Shown: positions 23,301-33,736 of the stretch, piece by piece
Position numbering within the stretch: position 1 is the stretch's first letter
How the letters are laid out: every line of letters begins with the position of its first letter
Assembly (NCBI GenBank): GCA_017562135.1
Contig: QEYB01000397.1
Location: forward strand, 21,096-85,095
Reading direction: 5' to 3'
Length of the DNA: 64,000 nt
Source: Dipylidium caninum
Lineage: Eukaryota; Platyhelminthes; Cestoda; Cyclophyllidea; Dipylidiidae
Translations under genes and position numbers: made by a program
Notes under the pieces: generated by a model
Seen by the model: the letters and a program-made list of their open reading frames with translations, nothing else
Told to the model about the DNA's origin: nothing
Database searches by the model: none

Positions 23301-25240
23301 CTGCACATTCCCTTGGATCTCATTATCCGTTTCACACCGTATTTGCGACAGGCACTCACATGTTAAGTAGTGTTGCTTGAATTGTATGCAAGGTGGAAGG
23401 AATGCTGCGAGAACGGAATATCTGAATGGGCTAAGGACTGTTTCCAAGGTCTCTGAATTCACATCTGCTAAATTAAGACGCTGTCATGGGAGGGTACATC
23501 CCTTAGCGTGGTAATTTATCAGCGGCGGGGGAGTGGTGGAAGTGGCAACGTTATGCTTCCACTCAACACTGGGCCATATGCCGGTCGCCATGTAGATGAA
23601 ATAGGATTGCCTGCCAGATGAATGAAATACATAGCACTTCGGCATTTCAAACCCATTTTCTGGGATTTTAAAGAGTCCAAGTGGTGGTCAAACATGTTAG
23701 GCGCAAAAGTGTTAGAAAATGTGTCACAACCCGGCCTGCTGTCTACTCCTACACATGTATTTGTGTAGGTGCAAAGGCATATCGCGTGGAAGGGGTTTGA
23801 TTTGGGTAGCAACATGCTACGATAAGCGCATCATTTTGTGTCATGGGGTATGTGTGGGACTCTCCATTGCTATCCCACGAACAAATTGAAGTATCGATAA
23901 AGGCAGAATATTCGAATGTACTTCCCTTTAGCGCAAGGTCTCTTTGCGTCTATGAAATAGACAACTGCAACCATCAAGGTGCTCGTGTAGTCTGGAAGCC
24001 ATCAAGACTCCAGCCACATCTCACCTCAACTCACTCACTTTACACACACCTAACTCACATCAACGGAAGGCTGTGATAATATCATGCCATCGATAGGCAG
24101 TCGCTATTTCTGCAGGCTGGAAACGCTTATACGAATAAACTTCACGGAGGCCACTTCCTATCGTGTGTGCTTATTGATGCCAGTGTCCCTGGTACATATC
24201 CACTTGCCTTACTCTATCTCCGCAAATTTTTTCATCATATTCCAGCGCATAAACGAATATCACTCAAGTGAGAGGGCCACGCTTTTCTGTGAGGTAGCGG
24301 GTGCGCATATAGTTGTTATGGGTCTCTCAATTGAGGCACTGTAACAAGAGGCAAATGTCAATCGTCAACCTGGGCACTGATGCTATGAGGCCAGAACTGC
24401 ACTCTCGCTGTTAAGGTGGCAAGTGGTAGCATTTTGGATCTGGAAACAGCTCATAACTCATGTGAAACACACTTTATTTGTCAGCCCTCATTTCCATGGC
24501 GTGGTGTTAATCGGAGAGTAGTTCGACTGGGCAATGACGGAAGTGTAGTGATTGAATGAGATGGGCGAGTGTGCACCCGAGACACTGTCAAAAATAAACA
24601 CTCAAAATGGACAGTGCCCTCTAATAAATTGATTAACCCTAACATTTCTAGCCTAAATGATGCCTACTGTCTATTTATTACATGATGCGGTTACGACATC
24701 TTGTAAGTGTGTGGTGAGTTTTCTAACGTGAGCGAAGTGACGATTAATTGTGGGTCACACTGCAGAGGTCTGTCAGGAGAGAGAAGCAGACGGCGGTCGT
24801 CGTGGTCAACTTGAATGACTCGTGTATGCAGTAAATTCGTGTGAACTACTAGTCGGAGAAGTGGATTTGAACCGCAGAAGACGAGAGGCACAAGCCTGCT
24901 GTGGCTATTTCTCTTCCAAGTTAGGCTTAGGGTAAGCACAAACGTAGAACCTGCTGTTTTGTATGTTGTAAGAAAGAGATAACGTCAAATGTCGAAAACC
25001 TCTGCCCCCACCCCTCTCCCTCGCCATTCCCGATTTTATGACGAGTTGGAACATCAGGAGGCAGAGCATTGAAACAGGAATAACCAACGCCAGCCATGAG
25101 GGCTATAGAGACTGACGCGCAGGTAGAATACAGTAATTAAACCGTGTAGACTGATTCACGTGTCAGAATGCCATATGAATGAATGCGTGCACTCCATGGC
25201 GAAGGATGCAGAGCGGAGCAAATTTGAGTTGAATGACCAC
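19190..25240. other. Copy B tail intron, then gene-poor region
   Basis: 19740-19830 aligns in reverse with 300-400 (shared block caaccgaag), the matching intron of gene A. After the tail exons of copy B the DNA to 25.2 kb shows no supported gene, only the R7 copy (23550-23710) and a short match at 21470-21515 to 4768-4815. Open frames such as 22102-22308, 23022-23366 and 21566-21856 lack partner exons. Confidence 0.45.
23550..23710. repeat. Dispersed repeat R7, copy 2
   Basis: Partner of 16490-16640, same orientation, with comparable spacing of conserved blocks. Confidence 0.5.
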
Positions 25241-25247
25241 TGAGAAG

Positions 25248-25317
25248 CAGCCTGTTGACCTACTTCAGACCGGATAAATAGAAATCACATGAGGCAAAGG
25301 CCTTAACTGCACAGCAA
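25248..25317 (+). promoter_or_regulatory. Copy C promoter block
   Basis: CTGTTGACCTACTTCAG, then GGATAAATAG (ATAAA at 25274-25278), then TCACATGAGG, closely matching gene A. The ATG follows at 25318, 44 bases beyond the box. Confidence 0.55.
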
Positions 25318-26881
25318 ATGGTTATATCTGCGTACATATGAGTGAGTGTTGCCTTTGCTCCTTTACACAACACTCGACGCATTCACTTAACACTTCTCTA
25401 AGAACCATTAACCCTATTGCCACACCTCTAAGTCACTTGATCTTGCATTGCATCGATGGCATCCGATAGCAGTAAAGGTAAACAAAGCACGTTTAACTTC
25501 ATCGCGTGCTTGATGGGAACAACGTCAGGCCAAACTGAAAGTAACTTGCATGGGAAGAATTTTCACGTGGGTAAGAAGGTGGGAAAATCTACATTTAACT
25601 GATTCGAGCAGAAGTAGGAGGCGGAGAGAAAGGAGAGGCAAGTTCAGTGGCCGAACATCGCGTGATTGCGAGTATTGATGGTGACTTGTTTCCTATGCGC
25701 TTTATGCAGACGCACAGTAAGCAGTGCCTGCAAATGGAAGCAGAATCGTGAGTGGCCCAATCAACAGTACCTTCTCGGTTAATTGCTCACTGCCCGGCGA
25801 TGGGGAATAAGTTGACTTCTCCCCATCAAGGTGTCCTTGGCTTTCATCAGTGTCAAGCTCTTTTTGCTTCCTCAACTAGGAGGCTTGCGTAAGCATCGAG
25901 CCCGAGGAACCTGACTGCTTCAGAATAACAAACAACGACTGTTCTAACGAATACTTCCTTCTACACTCAGAGTACGTTCTAATGCTTTCATCACTCACAA
26001 GAACAATCGTCACCGACAACACCAACAAGAAACCCCTCCCTACTCGTTCTCCTAGTTATGCACTTTTTCTTCCTGCTTCCTTAGTCTCGAATTCTTACGC
26101 AGAAGTGCAGATGACCGGCTTTATTCCTCACAATATGACCTGGGTAGTCTTCTATCCAAAGGGATTATCCAAAATTTTCATGTCTGTTGCTGCATTTCCT
26201 GACGGAGTGTGGAGTTCCTCGGTTACTTGTAAGTCGTTGTGTGCACAACTTCACCAATCCACATGTTTGACATGTCTCAAACAACTAAGAGACTTTCACA
26301 ATTGCCTTTCAAGGCCTCGTTATGAATCCGCATCAGCCCCTCTTCATTGACGCGAAGGATAAGGAGATGGTGATAGTCACGTGCGACTACCACAAAGCCA
26401 CTAAGGCAATGAGTCTACCATATAGTCTGCCCAATTTATCTGAATGGGCCTGGACAGACTGGCGGCTTAAACCTTGCTCAGCACATCTCTTGCCTCTACA
26501 CCTTAAAAATGTAATAATTGTTTTCGTGTATACCTAGATGGGTATGGTAGTGGGCACCAATTAATCCGACGTATAAATCAAATTCGTGGTGGCTTTTCTT
26601 CTTGGAGGAAACACTACAGACGAGAACTTGGTGAATTTTACATATCGAGTACCTCGGATGCCTGTATGATGACTCCGACGTGGAAGGCGCGGTTTTCGAA
26701 ATAGATTGGGGCAGATCAGACTGGATCACTGGGACGGGGAATTATTCGTTCTCAGTGAAACCACACGGAAACTCTTTCTCCACCATAACAGCTGACGATT
26801 GTGAGTGCTCGAAACTGCCAACTGCTTGCATCACACCCCTCCACCCAACATGTTCACATCTGATTTTATTTTCTTACCTAG

Positions 26882-27113
26882 CTCAAGCGACTCATACTAC
26901 CGCGGTATCTGCTACAGGAAATATGAAATTTATAGAAGGATGTAGTGATGATGAGTTTGGTGGTGCTCTAACACAGCCACCATCGCATATTTGGGCCAAT
27001 TTGGGTGCTAATAGCACAAGTGCAACTGAAAGAAGTAAATCTAGAATTTTTACTGGCCCAATCAATAGCACGTTCTCTATCAACTTCACCCTTCCTGGCG
27101 AATACAGGGCAGG
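26882..27113 (+). pseudogene. Copy C fused linker and module 2 exon a
   Basis: One open frame runs from the linker (QATHTTAVSAT) through GNMKFIEGCSDDEFGG into SRIFTGPINSTFSINFTLP and EYR. In copy B the linker ends at a GT donor. Here that donor is GA, so the linker reads straight on into what would otherwise be intron and the second exon a. It shows that copy C also had a second module. Confidence 0.55.
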
Positions 27114-27677
27114 GTAACATTTCACACAAGTTTTCGTGGCTTTCACGGTTGACATTTATTTTTGTTTTCACATGTAGAGAGTGTGTGAAAAACTTGTCCA
27201 ACGAATCTCAATGCGCCAAAATAAGTGGCAACAATTGTCCCACCTAATAGCGCAAGTGTTTATACGCCCTCAAGAAGCAAACACATGAAGCTTTGTGGAT
27301 GTATACTCCTCATAGTGAACGTTATGTGGAGATCAAGTTGGGTAGCGGGCTTGTGCACATGCAACACGTCTCCACTGCAACGTGAAATTGACAAACGTGT
27401 TCATAATGTTGTCAGAACAATGCGTTTCTCGGTGGAAAACTTCACATTTCCACTGCGAAAGTCTCATCAGGCTGAGTGCCATCAATTCACAGGCTTTGCT
27501 GACATTCAGGCCGAAAGAGCTGGGCCACAAAATCATCTATCTCTAATCCGCTCAAACATAACCAAAAATACGGTCTTGGACGATTTTATGCGGCAATGGC
27601 TCACCTTATTCGTGCAACCATCTCTCTACCTGTGTTTCATCAGACCCACTCTCCATGAACTCCTTCCGCCTCCGTAG

Positions 27678-27959
27678 ACCAAACGACTTCCGGTTGTGCA
27701 GTCAGAAAAACCGGTGAGTGCGTGTCTATTTCCTCTGCACCACTTCGATGCTTCACGTGTCTACCACTCAGGCTGTCCTTAATGTCTCTTTGTCACCATT
27801 CTTTTGTACTGTCAAACAATTTACCCATTTGTTCCTTTTCAGCCGCTTTTCTTTCCATTCTGGCATGCCTGTTGATGTGTAAGTGGTTCTTCCTCTTTTC
27901 TTCTTCGGGGTTGTTCATATTGCTAACACTTCCTGCCCCTTCAAACAGTCTACATCTGA
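27678..27959 (+). pseudogene. Copy C GPI-tail exons and stop
   Basis: Three exons (36, 36 and 11 nt) with good borders (GTGAGT, CAG, GTAAGT, CAG) spell QTTSGCAVRKT then a hydrophobic run AAFLSILACLLMFYI and TGA at 27957-27959. A small-residue site followed by a short basic spacer and 15 hydrophobic residues at the very end is the classic GPI-attachment signal. This gives the best view of the tail that gene A should have just beyond base 1. Confidence 0.65.
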
Positions 27960-28001
27960 TCTTGACACATCGACTCTCCATCTGCTTCCCGAATTGTATA
28001 G

Positions 28002-28007
28002 AATAAA
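28002..28007 (+). promoter_or_regulatory. Poly(A) signal AATAAA of copy C
   Basis: AATAAA 43 bases after the TGA, within gaataaaaataata, at a normal distance for a short 3' UTR. It supports the assignment of the preceding tail exon as terminal. Confidence 0.6.
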
Positions 28008-28019
28008 AATAATATCAGC

Positions 28020-29580
28020 ATGTTTTGAAAACATTGTGCCAGCTACAAGGCTTCTTTTTGTATTGTAACAAATCGCCAAGCATCAGGCCACTGCGTAAGT
28101 AGAGCATTATGGACACGTATTTGGTTTAGGGGTTGTGTCAACGAAGTCTATGCTCGAAAGCAGTTCGCTGTTGTCGACACCGTCAATTCTCGCCCACTTC
28201 TTTTCACAAACCAACTCTTACGCCATTTTGTCACATAGGAATGATCCAGCTACCCCTGAATGCCGCCGCGAGGTGTTCTGTTGTGTAATGTCAAATGGAG
28301 TAGTTCGAGGATAAGGGCGTGGCCTTTCAACTAAGTACCTAGGCCCCTCGTAGTCAAACCAACTGAAGATTGATTATTACTTTGTTGGTGCTGCGGTAGG
28401 GGTAGCAGCAGTTCCCGTTGAACTCCACATCTGTGGAGGTGTTTTACGTGAGAGACTAACTATTTAGGACTGGAGACGAGGATGTTGCTGTTCCGATGTC
28501 CTCGCAACTCCCATTAGTTTCATAATAGGTAGTATTCAGTGAGTGCGAATCTCTCCGTTAACGTGACACTGCAGTTTGAGGAGAAGCGTGGAGTTAAATA
28601 ATTAGTTAGCAATAAAATGTGTTTACTGGCAAGTACGTACGAAAGATGTTTCATAGGTGATGGATACGATCATTAATTTGGTTGGAGGGAAGCTCGAACG
28701 GCAAAAATATTAATTTACATTACAGTCCTAGTTATTTGAGAGTGTCCTCGACTGCGGCGGGAACGTGGTTTTCCTTCGGTGGCATCGGTGGTGAAGAAGG
28801 GAATGAGACGGTGGTATACTTTCACTGATAGGCGGGGATGGAGAGTATCGTTGCCTCCCTACTGATGACGTGCAGGATCCTTTTTCAGAAATTGTGACGA
28901 AATCGCTTATCCAAACGTCAAGACTTGACAAGTGAAAACAATTCACCCGCATGTCGAGCTTCTACTACATCTGGCATCCATTACATTCAGACCACACGGC
29001 ACCCGAGGAGAAGGCATTGTACAACAGAACGCGATGATGCGCAAGCATGACGTTAAAATCGGTGGGATGCATTAGTACCTTTCGAATCAACTATTTGGAG
29101 TAGAGTGGTGTGGAGTGGAGTGACACGCATCGCGATATCACTTCGTAGCAAATCACGTCCCGCGAGTTACACGTAAAATGTCCGCAGTGTTCACAACTAG
29201 CGGTGTGATGAAGAATGTGACGATTTGAAGTTTTCTCTCAAGCATTCGCTCACGTCAACAGGATAACAGTTGGGCCAGCAAGATGACAGGATTTCTGAAA
29301 ATCTCTCCCCAGGAGTCAGCTTAGTCTTTGTCCGAGCCCATTCACGACGCGATTAGTTTCATACGCCAATAAGCCTTTGACGCGCGAATACGTCCCACTC
29401 GCCCACCACCGTTCATGTGAGGAAGAAGCGAGTGACGAGAACGAGGACAAGAGAAGAAAACGAATGATGTGGGGGCACATGCTTCTTCTCAGTATACCAA
29501 CTAGTGTCTGCCTAGCATTTCTGCCACACGTTTATAGACGACATTACATTTATCACAGTTGCCGCCTTTCATTATTCGTC
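28020..29580. other. Gene-poor spacer between copies C and D
   Basis: No exon pairs, repeats or RNA genes recognised. Short open frames (28728-28952 minus, 29377-29587 plus) show no family motifs. Confidence 0.45.
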
Positions 29581-29587
29581 TCCCATG

Positions 29588-30055
29588 GCCTCGTTATGCC
29601 TCCGACAGAGTCTCTCTTTATTGACGCGAAGAATAAGGAAACGATGACACTCACGTGTAGATACCAGATACCTCATTTATCTGGATGGGCCGCGACAGAC
29701 TACCAACTTTATCCAACTTCATTCCCACGGTCTAACTATAAGAAGTGTTTGTGTTTGCCTAAATAGCAACAGTGAGGGACAACCACTCATCGGCGCTCAA
29801 AGCTTTTTGCATACAGCGTTTATGACAACAGAGACGCGTACCCGCACTTAATCGAAATCAGTAAGCTTAAGACAATGCATCGGGGCATTCTTTAGTGTTT
29901 GTGCAATGCTATGTAAATGATAGCGCTAATTCGTCGCTGTTTCGCTCCTAGGAGGAAACGGTGAGGATGGAAATTTTTGAATTTCGTAATTGAAGGGAGG
30001 AGGAGAAAACTTGTTGGTTGCCTTGGCAACGTGTATTGAGACAATCGTCCCTGGG
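29588..30055 (+). pseudogene. Copy D: remnant exons d, e, f
   Basis: Exon d (29588 to about 29680) reads LVMPPTESLFIDAKNKETMT and LTCRY, but its acceptor AG is TG and its donor region is deleted. Exon e (29763-29860) keeps YSVYDNRDAYPHLIEI and its GTAAGC donor, but its acceptor is AA and its start is out of frame. Exon f (from 29952) has an inserted T, giving an early stop, with NFVIEGRRRK and GCLGN recognisable out of frame. Exons a-c are not found upstream. Probably module 1 of a two-module locus shared with copy E. Confidence 0.6.
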
Positions 30056-30505
30056 TAGGTCAAAGCAATCCATAGCCCATCCAATATTCTGTCAATAGTC
30101 TTATAACCAGTCATTCACTCATGCAATTTGTTGATGGGCGAAGATCAATTGCCAATGGATTCTTGGCATTCATTGTGTCTTCATAGTCCATCGGCTCGTT
30201 CGTAGTCCTCCAAAGTCACATGCTACTAGACCCGTAAACCCGCATTCGCGGGGAGGGATCTCAATTCTCTAACTACAATTGTCTACGAAACAGTCGCCCA
30301 TCGCCTTCAAGTGTAATTTGGGTTTGTTAGGACACCGACAATTGTGTTCTTCAGAGTTATTTGTGGACGGTGATTCAACACTAATCGGTCCTTTCGTGCT
30401 GACTGTGCGCAGCCGCTTTGCAGGTGGAATATCCATTGGGGAGAAAAGTGGGAATCGGACAATTTTTATTCCGTGTGCAGGAAGTGTGAGGATGGTGGAT
30501 GGGGG

Positions 30506-30730
30506 CATGGACGGGAAGGAAGAGAGGGAGGTTGGGGCGAATGGACGGAATTGTGGCGAGTGGTCGACAAGGTAACTGCGCTCAAAAGTGAGCAGTGTGG
30601 AAGAGGGAGAACATGGCGCATGGACGGGAAGGAAGAGAGGGAGGTTGGGGAGAATGGACGGAATTGTGGCGAGTGGTCGACAAGGTAACTGCGCTCAAAA
30701 GTGAGCAGTGTGGAAGAGGGAGAACATGGC
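30506..30730. repeat. Near-perfect 113-bp tandem duplication
   Basis: Two head-to-tail copies (30506-30618 and 30619-30730) starting catggacgggaaggaagaga. They differ at a single base (gttggggcg against gttggggag). It lies in the spacer between copies D and E. The overlapping open frames (MDGKEEREVGENGRNC) are by-products of the repeat. Confidence 0.9.
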
Positions 30731-30764
30731 TAAAATCACTCAATTTCAGGTATATCATTAATGA

Positions 30765-31560
30765 TTCCTGCAAAAGGAAGCAGATTCATGTGCGGGCCAG
30801 TAGGGAGCACGTTCATCATCACTTTCTCTCGCCCCAGTGAATGCCACGAAGGTTGACCTGTCCTCAATAATGTACCCTTGGCTTTCATCAAAGACCGATA
30901 TTCTGCGTTCCCTCGTTGAGCGATTATGTGTGCATAGCCTGTCCAAAGAGACTGGTTGCGCCTTCCATCACGCACCGAAAAGGCCTCGTTTTGCATCCGA
31001 ATGAGTCCTTCTTCATGGACGCTAAGAATAAGGAAACGGTAACGGCAACTTGCAGAGACCGCATGAAGAACGGCTAGTGAGCTTACGATGAAGTCTACCT
31101 TACTTACGGCGGCGGGCCTCAACAGTCTCCCAACTCTTCCATTATTATCGCATCTTTTGCCTCTTCACCCGAAGTATACAATTAGAGGCTGTGTGCTTGG
31201 TCACATGGATATAATTGTGGGCATCAAATCACTCAAGGCTTACAGAATTCGGGGTGGTACCGTTGAAAACTATGCCAACGAGTATCCAGAAAAAGTTAGC
31301 CTCACTAAGTATAACGTAATGCATTATTGAAAAATGATGTATATGCACTGCTGAGTGTGTGCCAGCCCTGACTGAGTGTGGTTTGATTTCCTCGAAGGAA
31401 ACTGTACAGACACAAATTTTGTGAATTTCGCAATAGAGGTGGGGAGGCGACAATAGGTTGTGCACCATGGGTGCTTGTATAACGTATATGGAAGTCACGG
31501 CGCAGGCTTCAAGCTTGATTAGGTTAGGTCAAACCAGTCTTCTTGCATTTGCTAGGAATG
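30765..31560 (+). pseudogene. Copy E: remnant module with exon c deleted
   Basis: Exon a (about 30765-30850) reads GSRFMCGPVGSTFIITFSRP. Exon b (from about 30888) reads LCVHSLSKETGC and runs directly into exon d at about 30985 (LHPNESFFMDAKNKETVTAT), so exon c and both its introns are gone. Exon e (31204-31303) is open: MDIIVGIKSLKAYRIRGG with a damaged donor. Exon f (31398 to about 31530) reads NCTDTNFVNFAIEV and then, after a TAG stop and slip, HGCLYNVYGSHGAGFKLD. Together with copy D this was probably a two-module gene like gene A. No linker or tail exon was identified below it. Confidence 0.65.
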
Positions 31561-33403
31561 GAACAAATTGGCCTATCTTTATCTTACTTGTAACTACACT
31601 TCATATTATATTCCAGGTTACTCTTTTACCAGTTCAGACAATTTCCATGGGATTTGGCCGTCAAGTCGGGCCGCTGAGAGCTTACACGATGTCTCACCAC
31701 TTAGTTCCGAAATTCCATGAAATACAGACGGTGCCAATAAACGATTAAGCATTGTTCTGATGATCTTTAGTGAAATAGGCAGGTAAGGGGCCGGTTTAAG
31801 AGCGTTCTTCTTCGCTCTCGCTCAATTTCTTCCTAAACCACCACTAACTGGCACAGTAGAGAGATAGCGAACTGTCTTCACCCTCACGCTAGTCGGCAAG
31901 TCCTTAATTTCCACTCTGAGGTTGGGAGGAACCGCCCGTCACTGAAACTCTTGCCTCATTCACTCTTAACAACCCCACTATTCTTCACTCAGAACGCTGT
32001 TGATGATGAGACTCGCCGGGGAGCGCTGCTAGGCACCAGTAAACGCCACGTAAAAGGGAAAAGGTTTTGCTGTAACCGCGTATGCAGTAATATCAATTAG
32101 TGGGTGTAACAATGCCGCCATATCAACTGCACAAAAAGTGGGAGAAGGCAATCAAATCGTAAAATGGTCGTAGTCTTGGAAAAAGGGTCGAAATTACCAT
32201 CTCCTTCCAACTTCACGCAAAATGCAATCCGAGGTAGGAGGCCCCCTTAGTGGCGATGGGAGATGAGCGACGATGAGTGAAATGAAATAAAGACGCTGCA
32301 GTCTGAGCTCCGCAGTCATGGGGAGAGTGAAAGCTGAAGTGGACAAGGGGTTTCCGTGTTGATGAAACAAGAAAAAGGAATGTTTTGAAAGGCCTTAAAC
32401 ATTCAGAGGCGATTTTGCGTATTGGAGTTGCTGGCACATGAAAACTATAAGTTGCTCAGCTGCTTTGTCAAAGTCTATTTGTTAAGTTTGCAACTACATG
32501 AGACGCCATGTGATGGAGCCTTCGACTTCTCTTCGGCACCAAGGGACATTTTCGAATGCAGGAAGAGGAAATTGATGACGTTGTTGTGAGCGCCTTCGCA
32601 ACGTAACAGTTGCGGTAGCGAATGAATTCTGTTGGACAGGACGAACAAAATGACGAGGAAGACGGTAAGTAAACTCTGAAAGATGGGTAAAGGCTTATGT
32701 CAGAGGTAGTTGTCAAGGAATGCAGCTCAAAGATTTAGCATAGAGTTCGGAAAATAGTGAACAGTGGAGATCCTATTTCGTCACTTCAATCTCGCGTGCT
32801 TGACATCGGCACTCGTAAGGTCTTATTGCTTGCAGCGAATGCAACGTCCTATAAATACTCCGTAGAAAGTACTTTGTAAATGGGCTGTGAACTTTATCCA
32901 AGCGTCAGGTCTACTCACGGATTTGTCGGAGAGCGTCTATATCGCCTCGTTTATGAGGCAATAGTAGGCTGTGCAGTGCATGGAATGGGCTAATTGGGCG
33001 CCGATAGAGCCCGTGAAGACGGCGTTCGAGGCGGTGGGCGGCTATAGCGATGTTTATTGTCAGTTTCATTGTCCTTAAAATCAACATCACTCGCCTTAGG
33101 CACATCTGTCCTTGAACGCTTCGCAGTAAAGTTCAGATTTGGTACGTTGTGACACACACTTATGCGTAACATCTCAGACAACCACATGTTCTTCTAAAAA
33201 GCCCAGAAGGTATGCATGAAGTGCCTCTGGCTCATCCATCCACATGTGGTTCATCTATCTGGGCATTGGATTATAGAGCAGTGTGCATGCGAAGCAAGAT
33301 GTTTCTACTCCCATCCTGTAAAACAAATAACCTCATCGATGTGATTTATGAGTGAGGGGTAGAGGGCTGTCGGGCTGGATGGAGGAAAAAGTTCGAACCC
33401 CAC

Positions 33404-33736
33404 CGGCCAATTGCCCTCTTAGCGCTTAGCAAACCATCGATTGCTCCCAACATCTGCAAGTTGTTGCGATGCTGACACCGGCACAAAAGTAGAAATGGCC
33501 GATTTACTCTACCCAAACTAGCCTTCGGCTTTGCGATTAATTGTGCTAGACGGAGTCTATTCCATAGTGACAGCCCACAGGCTGCGATAGGTTGGGTAGG
33601 CTCTATTTCCATCTCAATGTCCACAATCTTGGTAAGGAGCTTAAATTGTGCAAATAACACACGAAGCACATCTCCTAATGCCAGTAAGGAATACGGTTGC
33701 AGAAGGGGAAGCGACTCCTTCAACAGGTAACACATC
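33404..33736 (-). CDS. Weak candidate exon, unknown product
   Basis: An open stretch of about 110 codons starting at an ATG directly after CACTAG (a possible acceptor), ending at a possible CCG/GTGGGG donor. The translation is leucine-rich with helix-like spacing (ESLPLLQPYSLLALGDVLRV near the start) and lacks the Ser/Pro/His bias of most chance frames here. I do not recognise a family, I find no partner exons, and a chance ORF remains quite possible. Confidence 0.25.

Larger units (their letters stand above)
25318..28010 (+). pseudogene. Copy C: two-module pseudogene with intact 3' end
   Basis: Signal exon (25318) has lost about 26 nt, removing its hydrophobic core. Exon a (25710 to about 25809) has TAA at 25718-25720 and no donor. 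Exon b (25880-25971) is 5 nt short. Exon c (26085-26228, 144 nt) is intact: YAEVQMTGFIPHNMTW. Exon d (26314-26405) is open, but its donor GT is mutated. Exon e (26538 on) has stops from 26562. Exon f (26608-26800) has a deletion and frameshift before YLGCLYDDSD. Then comes an open linker-plus-second-module segment (26882-27113), a second exon b with stops (27178-27276), and the tail exons 27678-27713, 27843-27878 and 27949-27959, whose GPI tail (QTTSGCAVRKT, AAFLSILACLLMFYI) ends in TGA. It probably lost function 5' first, or by gene conversion with an active copy at the 3' end. Confidence 0.75.

Noticed and set aside
30473..30840. Two overlapping frames with MDGKEEREVGENGRNC-type repeats
   Set aside because: They arise from the 113-bp tandem duplication and do not share an origin with the flanking family exons.
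33380..33410. GTTCGAACCCC resembling a tRNA T-loop (B box)
   Set aside because: Flanking bases do not form acceptor, D or anticodon stems.
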